Assembly (NCBI RefSeq): GCF_900155945.1
Contig: NZ_FTMN01000007.1
Coordinates: 124,001 to 188,000 of the forward strand
Length of the DNA: 64,000 nucleotides
Direction of reading: 5' to 3'
Source: Marinobacterium stanieri
Lineage (GTDB): Bacteria > Pseudomonadota > Gammaproteobacteria > Pseudomonadales > Balneatricaceae
Numbering within the stretch: position 1 is the stretch's first letter; every line of letters starts with the position of its first letter. Shown in pieces: positions 46,187-54,557 of the stretch. The position numbers were made by a program, and so were the translations under genes. The notes below the pieces were generated by a model. That model was not told the DNA's origin, searched no databases, and saw only the letters and a list, made by a program, of their open reading frames with translations.

Positions 46187-47059
46187 ATGGCTACCAAGCA
46201 GCAAATTGCGCGCATCAATGATGTTCTTTACGAGATACACAGGGATACGTCCGCCGAGCTTTCCGGCCGCAGACTGGCAAGAGTTGCGGCCTATTCCGAA
46301 CAGCATTTTCACCGTGTTTTTCAGGAAGTGGTCGGTGAGTCTGTGCATCAATATGTCAGACGCACCCGGCTGGAACAGGCAGCAAACCAACTGATGTTTG
46401 ATCGTAAACGCCCTGTTCTGGAAGTGGCTGAGCAGTGCGGTTTTGCATCCCTGTCTTCATTTAACCGGGCGTTCAAAGCCACGTTCGGCGTCACCCCGGG
46501 GCAATGGAGAGCTGAGGAGCAGAGCAGCAAATCACGGCCCTATCTGACCGACGACGAGATCGCTACCGCTTATCAACGCTCACAGTCGGTCCAATTGCCT
46601 ACACCGAACCTCGTGGAACTGCCCGCCCAACCGGTGGCCTACGTACGCCACCAGGGGTACGGCCGAAGTATCCGACAGGCATGGCAAACACTGCAGGTAT
46701 GGGCTGCCGCAGAAGGCCGCACATTTGATTTGCAGCTGGGGCTGCATCACTCCAACCCTACATGGGTGCCGTTGGATCGATGCCGCTACGTCGCCTGTCT
46801 GGGAATCGACAAGCCCGTTCTAAGAAGGGGAATCGTTAACAGCATGACTATCCCGGGTGGACTTCATGCTGCATTTGATTTGACGGGTAAATACGGGGAG
46901 TTGCTGCCGTATCTCAGCAAGATACTTGATGATTGGCTGCCCTCTTCCGGCTTCAGAGCAAAAACAACACCCGCTTTTGTGCGCTACCGAAAGAATCATT
47001 TCCTGGCAGCCGATGAGCGCTTTGATTTGACGTTCTATCTGCCCATTTCACTTTGGTAG
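46187..47059 (+). CDS. AraC-family regulator with C-terminal GyrI-like effector domain
   Basis: 290 residues. The DNA-binding part comes first (two helix-turn-helix units, LARVAAYSEQHFHRVFQEVVG and VAEQCGFASLSSFNRAFKATFG, with TPGQWR). Then comes a GyrI/SbmC-like ligand domain (LPAQPVAYVRHQGYG at about 145-159, IPGGLHAAFDLTGKY). Regulators of this layout often sense small aromatic or lipophilic compounds. Divergent from the aminotransferase gene and convergent, with a 1-base gap, to the next LysR gene. Confidence 0.87.
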   Translation: MATKQQIARINDVLYEIHRDTSAELSGRRLARVAAYSEQHFHRVFQEVVGESVHQYVRRTRLEQAANQLMFDRKRPVLEVAEQCGFASLSSFNRAFKATFGVTPGQWRAEEQSSKSRPYLTDDEIATAYQRSQSVQLPTPNLVELPAQPVAYVRHQGYGRSIRQAWQTLQVWAAAEGRTFDLQLGLHHSNPTWVPLDRCRYVACLGIDKPVLRRGIVNSMTIPGGLHAAFDLTGKYGELLPYLSKILDDWLPSSGFRAKTTPAFVRYRKNHFLAADERFDLTFYLPISLW

Positions 47060-47060
47060 G

Positions 47061-47951
47061 TCATACAGCTTCACTCTGCTGCAGACAGAGATTAAGCCAG
47101 GCATTGATACCCGCGCTGCGGTATTTCTGCTTGTGAATGATGAGATACAGCTGGCGGCTGAAGTCCCGACCCGGCACCTGAAGGCGTTTGAGACTGCCAC
47201 GGTTAAATGCATCGGTCAGGGTAATCATCGACAGGCAGCCGATACCCAACTGCGCTTCAACCGCACGTTTTATAGCTTCGGTGTGCTGCAATTCGATGGC
47301 GATGGTCAGATCCGGCAGCAGCCCTGACATGGCCCGGTCGAAAGCCTGGCGGGTACCGGAGCCGGCTTCACGCAGTATCCAGCGAGCCTGGCGCAGATCA
47401 TCATCGGAGACTGTCGGTTGCTGAGCCAGGGGGTGATCCGGGTGGCAGAACACGGCCAGTTCATCCTTTCGCCAGTGTAGAATTTCCAGATCCGGGTGGT
47501 TCAGCTCCCCCTCAATCAGGCCAACATCCAACTCGAAGTTCAGCACCCGCTCAACGATGTTTCGGGTATTGGCAACATCCAGCTGCAAACTGGCTTTCGG
47601 ATACCGCTCCATATACTGAGCCATCAAGCCTACGGCCAGATAGTTGCCGATGGACAGGGTGGCACCTACATTAAGCGGACCGGCTTCGGCGTGCTGTAGC
47701 AAACTTTGCTCGAAATCACGTGCCTGCGCCAGCAGAGCCTCTGCCTGCGGCCTCAGTAAACGGCCCTGCTCATTCAGCTGCAGGCGCTTGCCGATACGGT
47801 CAAACAGCTGAAGCCCGAACTGGCTCTCCAACTCTTTGAGCGAGCTGCTGGCCGCACTCTGGGACATGGCCAATTCATCAGCGGCACGGGTGAGGTTCTG
47901 CTGATGTGCGATGGCAACAAACACTTCAAGCTGTCGCAGTGAGTAACGCAT
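47061..47951 (-). CDS. LysR-family regulator, FinR-like
   Basis: 296 residues with an N-terminal helix-turn-helix (LRQLEVFVAIAHQQNLTRAADE, SQSAASSSLKELESQFG) and a LysR effector domain. It is divergent from fpr with a 116-base gap, the same arrangement as finR-fprA in Pseudomonas, where FinR activates the ferredoxin-NADP reductase gene on oxidative stress. Assignment rests on this neighbourhood. Confidence 0.85.
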   Translation of the reverse strand: MRYSLRQLEVFVAIAHQQNLTRAADELAMSQSAASSSLKELESQFGLQLFDRIGKRLQLNEQGRLLRPQAEALLAQARDFEQSLLQHAEAGPLNVGATLSIGNYLAVGLMAQYMERYPKASLQLDVANTRNIVERVLNFELDVGLIEGELNHPDLEILHWRKDELAVFCHPDHPLAQQPTVSDDDLRQARWILREAGSGTRQAFDRAMSGLLPDLTIAIELQHTEAIKRAVEAQLGIGCLSMITLTDAFNRGSLKRLQVPGRDFSRQLYLIIHKQKYRSAGINAWLNLCLQQSEAV

Positions 47952-48067
47952 GATGAGCCCTTTTCGAAAAAATCGAATACAGATATTGAAACAACCTGAT
48001 TTATCGATATTTTGGAGGGCGTTAGTATTGTCTGCAAGGTCAATTTATACAGGAAAGCAGCAAGACG

Positions 48068-48841
48068 ATGAGTAACCTGATCCGCGAAACCGTAACAAGT
48101 GTGCACCACTGGAATGACACCCTGTTCAGCTTCACTACCACACGGAACCAGGGTCTGCGTTTTAAGAATGGCCACTTCACCATGATTGGTCTCGAGGTGG
48201 ACAACAAGCCATTACTGCGTGCCTACAGCATCGCCAGTGCCAACTACGAAGACGAGATGGAATTCTTTTCCATCAAGGTTCAGGACGGTCCACTGACCTC
48301 ACACCTGCAGAACCTCACCGTTGGTGATGAGCTGCTGGTCAGCAAAAAACCGGTTGGCACCCTGGTAACCGACAGTCTGCTGCCGGGTAAAAACCTGTAC
48401 CTGCTCAGCACCGGAACAGGATTGGCACCCTTTATGAGCATCATCAAGGATCTCGACGTATACGACGAGTACGACAACGTGATCCTCACGCATGGCGTAC
48501 GTTACGTATCCGAACTGGCCTATCAGGACCGCATTGAGAACGAACTGCCGAATAACGAATACTTCGGCGATATCGTGCGCGAAAAGCTGATCTATTACCC
48601 GACCGTGACCCGTGAGCCCTTCCGTAATCAGGGCCGACTGACCGATGCCATCACGACCGGAAAGCTGACGCGGGATATTGGCCTGCCGGATCTGAACCCG
48701 GAAACAGACCGCTTCATGCTGTGCGGTAGCCCGGCGATGCTGAAGGATTTGACGGAAATTCTGGATGCCAAAGGCTTTAAGGAAGCGCGTGCGGGAGAAG
48801 CCGGCCACTATGTCATTGAGCGCGCATTTGTCGAAAAGTAA
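48068..48841 (+). CDS. fpr: Ferredoxin-NADP reductase Fpr
   Basis: 257 residues, FAD and NADP domains. RAYSIASANYEDEMEFFSIKV (split motif RAYS for FAD), LLSTGTGLAPFMSIIKD for NADP and MLCGSPAMLKDL near the C-terminus, ending in the family-typical HYVIERAFVEK. It moves electrons between NADPH and ferredoxin or flavodoxin for oxidative-stress defence and iron-sulfur metabolism. Followed by a terminator. Confidence 0.95.
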   Translation: MSNLIRETVTSVHHWNDTLFSFTTTRNQGLRFKNGHFTMIGLEVDNKPLLRAYSIASANYEDEMEFFSIKVQDGPLTSHLQNLTVGDELLVSKKPVGTLVTDSLLPGKNLYLLSTGTGLAPFMSIIKDLDVYDEYDNVILTHGVRYVSELAYQDRIENELPNNEYFGDIVREKLIYYPTVTREPFRNQGRLTDAITTGKLTRDIGLPDLNPETDRFMLCGSPAMLKDLTEILDAKGFKEARAGEAGHYVIERAFVEK

Positions 48842-48905
48842 GCAGCCCTGCCTGATTTGATTGATCTATGGACTGCGGCGGTGACCCAGCCAATTTCCTG
48901 ACAGA

Positions 48906-48934
48906 CCCCGGCCGGCTTGGCCGGGGTTAGGTTT
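48906..48934 (+). terminator. Terminator after fpr
   Basis: CCCCGGCC (48906-48913) and GGCCGGGG (48919-48926) form an 8-bp stem around GGCTT, followed by TTAGGTTTT. Confidence 0.65.
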
Positions 48935-49025
48935 TGCTGAGACTGCAGCTTGCTGTTGAAGGGAGTTTACTTTTTGCCATCCATTTGCCTCCCGTGGGCT
49001 GAAACAACCGTTATTTAACCAGCGC

Positions 49026-49262
49026 TCAACTACGCCAGAGCTTTCTCAGGCTTCCCAGCATCTCCTGTACCACCTTGCGTCGAGCACGAATCCGATCCCG
49101 TCTCAGTTGCTCGTAGTTGATACCGTCTTTGCCATCCCGATATCTATGCGGAATGGATTCGGAGAATGAATCGCCAACAGCGCTTTTCTGTCTGTCACCG
49201 CTTTTTGCCTGGACTAATGCCTCACACGACTGAGGGTGATAGTCACCTCTTACGTACATCAT
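49026..49262 (-). CDS. Small basic protein of unknown function
   Basis: 78 residues from ATG 49262, with GGAGG 7 bases upstream, a strong argument that the frame is real. The N-terminal two thirds is polar; the C-terminus is a cationic helix (LRRDRIRARRKVVQEMLGSLRKLWRS), loosely like the basic C-termini of DUF1127-type small proteins. No signal or membrane segment. It is divergent from a LysR gene that may control it. Confidence 0.6.
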   Translation of the reverse strand: MMYVRGDYHPQSCEALVQAKSGDRQKSAVGDSFSESIPHRYRDGKDGINYEQLRRDRIRARRKVVQEMLGSLRKLWRS

Positions 49263-49379
49263 GTCTTTGTCCTCCAATACGCTGTCCCTGAAAACAGGGG
49301 CATTTGCTATCTGATGATTTCGGGCACATGCTAGGCGTGTTCTTCATTGCAAGAAATTCCAAAAACATGAGAACTGACT

Positions 49380-50339
49380 TTGCAAAAACGAACAGCAAAA
49401 AAGGACGAGACCGGCACTCTTACCTCAGATAAAACGCGAGGGCATCTTGCGTGGAATGACTTTGAGACGATTCTTGCCATCGCGACCGAAGGCTCCTTGT
49501 CTGGCGCCTCTCGTGCATTGGGAGTGAGTCATGCCACCATCTTTCGACGCCTGGGTGAGATCGAAAAGTGTTTGGGCGTAACCCTTTTTAAAAGAAGCCG
49601 CACCGGGTACAGGCCGACGCCCGCTGGTGAGGAGCTTGCCGAAACGGCCAAACTAATGGACGAGGCGGCTCTGGATGCCCAGCGGAGAGTGGCCGGTCGT
49701 GACCTTGAGCCCAGTGGCGAAATCTGGGCGACCACCACAGACTCCTTGCTAATGGGCCTGCTTGCGCCGCTGTTCACACAATTCCGGCACGAATATCCCG
49801 GCATCCTGCTCGATATTGCCATCTCAAACCAACTGTTCAACCTGACACGCAGGGAAGCGGATGTTGCCATTCGCCCTTCCAACCAGCCCCCTGAAAACCT
49901 TATCGGTCGACCACTGACCAAGATTGGTCAAGCAATATACGGACACCGAAGCCTCGGCTTGATCCCGGGGGAGCCTATCCATGCCTACGCCAGCCACCCC
50001 TGGATTGGTGCCGGGCCCAGGCTTCAGGACGCAGAGCTGGAGCACTGGATGGAGAACAACGGGCTAAAATCTGCCTGTGTCCACCGTGTTGATACGCTTT
50101 TGGGCATACTCAGCGCGGCTCGCGCTTGCATGGGGCTTGCAGTACTGCCCTGCTACCTGGCTGATCAGGACCCGGACATTGTTCAACTCAGTGACCCCAT
50201 TCCCGAGATGGAATATGGCCTCTGGTTTCTAACCCACCCTGACCTGCGCGGTGTGGTGAAGATTCATGCATTGATGGAATTTCTGACAGATGCAGTCAGG
50301 GCACAAACGCAACGCCTGGCCGGGCTGCCACTGAAATAA
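49380..50339 (+). CDS. LysR-family transcriptional regulator
   Basis: 319 residues. After an N-terminal polar extension of about 25 residues comes the winged helix (WNDFETILAIATEGSLSGASRALGVSHATIFRRLGEIEK), followed by a substrate domain with RPSNQPPENLIGRPL. The only available starts in this frame near the domain are TTG 49380 and rarer codons; no strong ribosome site is seen, so the start is uncertain. Divergent from the 78-residue protein. Confidence 0.8.
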   Translation: MQKRTAKKDETGTLTSDKTRGHLAWNDFETILAIATEGSLSGASRALGVSHATIFRRLGEIEKCLGVTLFKRSRTGYRPTPAGEELAETAKLMDEAALDAQRRVAGRDLEPSGEIWATTTDSLLMGLLAPLFTQFRHEYPGILLDIAISNQLFNLTRREADVAIRPSNQPPENLIGRPLTKIGQAIYGHRSLGLIPGEPIHAYASHPWIGAGPRLQDAELEHWMENNGLKSACVHRVDTLLGILSAARACMGLAVLPCYLADQDPDIVQLSDPIPEMEYGLWFLTHPDLRGVVKIHALMEFLTDAVRAQTQRLAGLPLK

Positions 50340-50366
50340 CATTCATGACTACAGGAAGGGAATCAA

Positions 50367-50768
50367 ATGACGGATCACAAGGGCTCTTGTTTGTGTGGCA
50401 CAGTCAAATTTGAAGTAAATGGAGACTTCGATAGTTTTTACCTTTGCCACTGTCGGTATTGTCAAAAAGATACGGGATCTGCCCATGCAGCAAACCTGTT
50501 CTCGCAAACCGCTCAGCTGAACTGGTTGACGGGTGCAGAGGCCGTAACCTCGTTTACCCTGCCGGGCACCCGCCACAGCAAAAGCTTTTGTAAGTTGTGC
50601 GGCTCAGCGTTACCCAACATTCAAGCTGAAGGCGTGCTCGTCGTCCCCGCAGGATCTCTGGATACTGAATGCACGCTTGCGCCAACTGCACACATTTTCA
50701 CATCGAGGAAAGCAGCCTGGGACCGGGCACTCGATGAAATTCCAGAGTTCGAAAACCTTCCGGAGTAG
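50367..50768 (+). CDS. GFA-family (Mss4-like) zinc protein
   Basis: 133 residues. The zinc-binding cysteines are in GSCLCGTVKFEV, CHCRYCQKDTGSAHA and FCKLCGSALP, the pattern of the glutathione-dependent formaldehyde-activating (GFA) family. True catalytic function is doubtful for most of this family. AGGAAGGGA precedes the ATG. It starts 27 bases after the LysR gene and may be its target or co-transcribed. Confidence 0.87.
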   Translation: MTDHKGSCLCGTVKFEVNGDFDSFYLCHCRYCQKDTGSAHAANLFSQTAQLNWLTGAEAVTSFTLPGTRHSKSFCKLCGSALPNIQAEGVLVVPAGSLDTECTLAPTAHIFTSRKAAWDRALDEIPEFENLPE

Positions 50769-50800
50769 TCTCAGGACACCTGACCTTTAGCAAGATGACA

Positions 50801-50845
50801 CTGCTTCGCACTTCTTGCGGTCACATATAGTAGGCTGACAATAGC
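50801..50845 (+). repeat. Diverged short repeat, copy 1
   Basis: CTGCTTCGCACTTCTTGCGG and the bases following it resemble 51279-51321 (shared blocks CTGCTT, TGCGGT, ACATA, AGT, TGA). It lies just upstream of the small membrane protein gene. Estimated by eye at about 70% identity over 43 bases. Confidence 0.35.
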
Positions 50846-50880
50846 TACAGCATGCCTGCCTAAATTCCCCGGGGATCATA

Positions 50881-51204
50881 ATGACCGATGAACATGAATC
50901 TGACTTTTCTCCCAAGCCATTAACAAACCTTCGTTTTCATAATCTGGCTTGCCTTACGCTCTGGAGTATTTGCTTTAGCGCTGTAACCTGGGTATTCAAA
51001 TCAGGCGCGTTTGTAGCATGGGACAGGCATGTAAACTTTGGCCCAAACCCAGGCGGACTGGGATGGCTGGCAAGTATTGCTCTGGGTGTAGTTGTCGGAA
51101 CACTGGCCTTTGGGGCTCTGTATGCGCAGGCCATGTTGAGTTATGCACGCTGGCAGCTCAAACGTCATAAGGAAAAGGCCGATAAAGCTGGTTATCAAAA
51201 ATGA
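50881..51204 (+). CDS. Hypothetical two-helix membrane protein
   Basis: 107 residues, cytoplasmic N-terminus, two likely membrane helices (NLACLTLWSICFSAVTWVF and LASIALGVVVGTLAFGALYA) and a basic C-terminal tail. GGGGA lies 6 bases before the ATG. Not recognised. Flanked on both sides by diverged short repeats, so probably part of an accessory mosaic. Confidence 0.6.
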   Translation: MTDEHESDFSPKPLTNLRFHNLACLTLWSICFSAVTWVFKSGAFVAWDRHVNFGPNPGGLGWLASIALGVVVGTLAFGALYAQAMLSYARWQLKRHKEKADKAGYQK

Positions 51205-51278
51205 CAGCTTGGCGCACAGAGCGGACATTCGCAGGAATCGTTCGGTTGCCCCGTGAACCATAGGAAATGTGGATAAGC

Positions 51279-51321
51279 TGCTTTAAGTTTCTGCGGTTAC
51301 ATACAGTGTATTGAAAGCCAC
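51279..51321 (+). repeat. Diverged short repeat, copy 2
   Basis: Related to 50801-50845 (see that entry). It lies in the 395-base gap 51205-51599, which holds no credible gene. An inverted GCGGACATT at 51221-51229 in the same gap resembles the motif at 52425-52449. Confidence 0.35.
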
Positions 51322-51362
51322 GAGCCTAGGGTGCTTGTTTTGTCACTTGACTGTGCTCATTT

Positions 51363-51599
51363 GTAACTGGTAACAGGCAGTAAAATCGTTCAGTATCAGG
51401 AGACTATGGACTGGCCGTTGCAGGATAACGCGCACGGCAAGGCTTCAAAACGCGCATGCTCGTTTTCACCGGAAGAGAATGACTGTGGTATCTCGATTTA
51501 TCCTTTCTCTTCAGGTGCTTACAGCAGCTTTTCCAGTCTTCGACTGAGAGCAAATATGCGCATGCGCAGCATTAAAAATGTTAGTAATTAAGGGAAATC
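51363..51599 (+). repeat. Repeated leader, copy A (before the AlbA_2 gene)
   Basis: Shares with 55549-55786 an identical 18-base core (51382-51399, AAAATCGTTCAGTATCAG), then TGGCCGTTG, GCATGCTCG, TTTCAC-GGAA and a final AGGGAA ribosome-site block. The core ends exactly 201 bases before the start codon in both copies. Overall about three quarters identical in the first 118 bases, less later. A 61-codon frame inside (51406-51591) is probably chance. Confidence 0.7.
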
Positions 51600-52348
51600 A
51601 TGAAACTAGCTAAAACTCATCACGAAGGGTTTGCTCGTTTTTTCGAGCAACCAACAAGGGAAAGTCTCCGCGAGCTGGTCAGGCAAGGCGTTGGAGAAAC
51701 TGACTATCTGGACTTCAAGGCACAGTGGCCAGATCTAAATAAAATCGCGAAACACATTCTTGCCTTAGCTAATAGCGGTGGCGGTGCGATAGTTGTTGGA
51801 ATTAAACAAAATGAAGATGGTTCGCTGAAGGCATGCGGCTTAGATAAGTTAATCGATAAAGTTGAAATCGTAAAAGTCGTCAAAAAGTACCTACCTACAA
51901 GCTTGAGTTACGACGTAATCGATTTCTCCTTTGAGGATACTGAATATCCCGCGATCAAAGGAAAAAATTTCAGGTAGTAATCGTAGAGTACGCTGAAAAA
52001 TATCTGCCGCTACTTTCTCTAAAAAGCGGAACTGATATTAAGGGTAATGTTGCATATGTTCGGGAGGGGACGGAGTCTATTGAGGCGAACCATGAGCAGT
52101 TGGAGCACCTAATTAACCTGAGAGTAGAAAGTGGGTACTCCTCAAGCCACACTCTCGATTTGCGCGAACACCTAGAGCAACTAAAAGTTCTTTACCAATC
52201 CAGGAAAAAGACAGGGATAGGCGTGCTTGATATTTCCGAAGTGATGAAAGAGAGCCTATTCGGCCCCTTTCTCAACGAATATTATGATTTCATTGAACAG
52301 CAAATTGAGCGTAAAAAAAACCGTATCGAGCGTGAGCTGGATACGTGA
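51600..52348 (+). pseudogene. AlbA_2 (Schlafen-type) putative DNA-binding protein, frameshifted
   Basis: The first frame (51600-51977) reads 125 residues with the AlbA_2 pattern VGETDYLDFKAQWP and HILALANSGGGAIVVGI, then stops. After a run of six A (51962-51967), moving to the +2 frame restores a coherent sequence KKFQVVIVEYAEKYLPLL, VAYVREGTESIEANHEQLE and on to the stop at 52348. One missing A would explain it. The whole would be about 249 residues. A pseudogene, a sequencing slip or a phase-variable run are all possible. Base composition is lower in G+C than the core genes. Confidence 0.8.
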
Positions 52349-52424
52349 TTGATACAAGGTGTCTAAGGTCGCCTACGTTGCTCACCGGGTCCTCTACAGC
52401 TACGCTGCTGCGGCCCCCATGACA

Positions 52425-52449
52425 CGGAGCTAATGTCCGCTTTAGGCCA
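52425..52449 (+). repeat. 25-base repeat, copy 1
   Basis: CGGAGCTAATGTCCGCTTTA followed by GGCCA; 22 of 25 bases match 56705-56729. Located 76 bases after the AlbA_2 gene. Confidence 0.55.
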
Positions 52450-52626
52450 GCACCTGCTATTTAGGCTAAAAGATTTATCAAATAGCTATGACACATTGAG
52501 CCTTCATTATTGTTGCGAAGCACTTCAGGAACCAAGTATTAAATCAGGCTACTTGGGATCTATACGAGCCGATCTATGTTGCGCTTGGTGCATGGCCCTC
52601 TGACAATTGAGAGATAACGTGGAGTA

Positions 52627-53067
52627 TTACGCGTCACTCCCTTTGACAGCGTGCCGCAGCACGTCCCTGGCCGCTTCCGTGGGACAAGCAGCCCGCAACA
52701 GCTTTTGGAACTTGAAACACTCTAGATGGGAAGGCGCGGGGCATTCTGCAACGTGCCGTAGCATGTTACTCAAGGTCTTCAGCCTGCGTGCCTGGCGATC
52801 GAGTTCATCAGCCCTCTCACTCAATGTTGGTCGAGGAAGGTTTGGCTTTCTATCCTTGTCGAACATGCTACCAATCTCTTCCAGAGAGAACCCCGCACTC
52901 TTGCCCAATGAAATCAAAGCTAGCTGCACGAGCGTATCCCTGTGGTATTGCCGGCGCAATCCGTTTCTGGCGATGGACTTGATCAGGCCAATTTCCTCGT
53001 AATAGCGGAGCGTCGAAGTGGCGACACCACTGGCTTTCGAGAGTACACCGATATCGATGAGATTCAT
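52627..53067 (-). CDS. MerR-family transcriptional regulator
   Basis: 146 residues from ATG 53067 (GAGG 6 bases upstream; the frame extends to 53124 without support). The N-terminal winged helix (IGVLSKASGVATSTLRYYEEIGL) and the dimerisation helix are typical of MerR. The C-terminal tail has three cysteines (CPAPSHLEC and AACP) that do not fit the SoxR iron-sulfur pattern but might sense redox or metal. It is divergent from an MFS transporter with a MerR-type promoter between. Confidence 0.85.
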   Translation of the reverse strand: MNLIDIGVLSKASGVATSTLRYYEEIGLIKSIARNGLRRQYHRDTLVQLALISLGKSAGFSLEEIGSMFDKDRKPNLPRPTLSERADELDRQARRLKTLSNMLRHVAECPAPSHLECFKFQKLLRAACPTEAARDVLRHAVKGSDA

Positions 53068-53069
53068 GC

Positions 53070-53124
53070 TTGACCTCAAGTTGACTTGAAGTTGCATACT
53101 AGTTGGCAACCAAGCTTCTATCAA
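53070..53124. promoter_or_regulatory. Divergent overlapping promoters with MerR-type operator
   Basis: Plus strand: TTGACC (53070-53075), a 19-base spacer and CATACT (53095-53100), the abnormal spacing that MerR proteins correct. The dyad CCTCAAGTTGACTTGAAG (53074-53091) fills the spacer and closely resembles the SoxR operator half-sites. Minus strand: TTGATA (53119-53124), a 17-base spacer and TAGTAT (53096-53101) give a normal promoter for the regulator gene. The two -10 elements overlap. Confidence 0.72.
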
Positions 53125-53135
53125 GGGTCAAACAC

Positions 53136-54557
53136 ATGAATGAACCTATTAACAAGCTCGCTTTGGCCGCAATGGCTGGGTGCATCCTTCTGGCTTCACT
53201 CGGCATCAGCGTCACGACGGTTGCGCTCCCAACGCTAGCTTCCTTTCTTTCGACATCAATACAGCAGGTACAATGGGTCGTGCTCGCCTATCTAGTATCT
53301 CTAACGGTTGCAATCGTATCCGCAGGGCGCATGGGGGATCTGTACGGAAGCCGCCGTATGCTGCTTTCTGCTTTGGTGCTCTTCACCTTGGCTTCGATTG
53401 TCTGTGCCGTAGCACCGAACATGGGCTGGCTGATCGTGGGCCGGGTGGGACAAGGCCTGGCTGCCGCGGTTCTAATGGCATTACCGATGTCGCTCGCCAA
53501 GAGCTTGGTTGCTAAGGAGCGCATGGGTGCGGTGATGGGGTTGCTGGGTACTATGTCGGCAATCGGCACTGCGCTGGGACCTTCTCTAGGTGGTGGCTTA
53601 ATCGACCTGCTGGGGTGGCGCTCGATTTTTATTCTATTGCTCATGTGTGGACTTGGCATGCTCGCCATTGCTGTAATGGGCATACCTAAGGATAAAAAAT
53701 TGGCAACCAGGACGGCTCGCATGGACTGGGCTGGAAGTCTTTGGCTGTGCCTGGCTCTGCTGTTTTTCTCGCTGGCTGCTACAGGCGGAAAAGTCGGAAT
53801 GGTTATCCCTATCTGGATGTTACTTGCCTCGGCTGCAATCGCACTGGCGGCATTTGTTGGCTTCGAGATGCGAGCGACTCACCCGCTGATACCCTTGGCT
53901 CTACTGGGTAATCGAGCCCTTGCCTCATCACTGAGTATGAATCTCATTGTCAGCGCCACCATGATGTCGACGCTTGTAGTTGGGCCCTTCTACCTGGCGT
54001 TTGGTCTTGGCCTGAGCGAACTGGTGACGGGTGTTGTTATGGCTGTCGGCCCTGCTGCTGCCGCGCTGTCCGGTGTGCCCGCAGGCCAACTTACGGATCG
54101 GTTCGGCACCGGTCGAATCTTGCTTGCAGGTTTGGCGCTTGCTACAGCCGGGTTGATCTGCTTCGCACTGCTGCCTATTCGAATCGGAATTCCTGGCTAC
54201 GTGGTGGCGCTGATACTAACAACGCCGGGCTTTCAGTTGTTCCTGGCCGCGAACAACACTGCCGCCATGACAAGTGCACCAGACGCACAGCGAGGCATGG
54301 TCTCCGGACTGGTTGGACTATCGCGTAATCTTGGTTTCATGACCGGCGCATCACTTATTCCGTTGCTATTCGCCACTTTACTCGGTGATCAGGCTGTAGC
54401 CTTGAGCTCCTCGTCAGCTGTCGGAGAAGCCTTCTCTCACACGTTTCTCTTGGCAGCAGCTTCTTTCGGACTTGCCATGGTTACCTTCTTCATAGGGAAA
54501 AAACTCCAGCCATCAATGCCTATTTTATCTACTCATCAAGGAATCAATCATGACTGA
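53136..54557 (+). CDS. MFS drug-efflux-type transporter (DHA2-like)
   Basis: 473 residues with 14 predicted membrane helices. Motif A is seen as SAGRMGDLYGSRRM (about 66-79), and LGPSLGGGLIDLLGWR is the usual motif C region. DHA2-type members export drugs, dyes or metabolites by proton antiport. ATG 53136 is chosen over an in-frame start at 53103 because the latter lies in the promoter. Its last 8 bases overlap the methylase gene, so the two are translationally coupled. Confidence 0.87.
   Translation: MNEPINKLALAAMAGCILLASLGISVTTVALPTLASFLSTSIQQVQWVVLAYLVSLTVAIVSAGRMGDLYGSRRMLLSALVLFTLASIVCAVAPNMGWLIVGRVGQGLAAAVLMALPMSLAKSLVAKERMGAVMGLLGTMSAIGTALGPSLGGGLIDLLGWRSIFILLLMCGLGMLAIAVMGIPKDKKLATRTARMDWAGSLWLCLALLFFSLAATGGKVGMVIPIWMLLASAAIALAAFVGFEMRATHPLIPLALLGNRALASSLSMNLIVSATMMSTLVVGPFYLAFGLGLSELVTGVVMAVGPAAAALSGVPAGQLTDRFGTGRILLAGLALATAGLICFALLPIRIGIPGYVVALILTTPGFQLFLAANNTAAMTSAPDAQRGMVSGLVGLSRNLGFMTGASLIPLLFATLLGDQAVALSSSSAVGEAFSHTFLLAAASFGLAMVTFFIGKKLQPSMPILSTHQGINHD

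Noticed and set aside
51406-51591. 61-codon open frame inside leader copy A
   Set aside because: Copy B at 55549-55786 does not keep the frame and the region behaves as a repeated non-coding leader.
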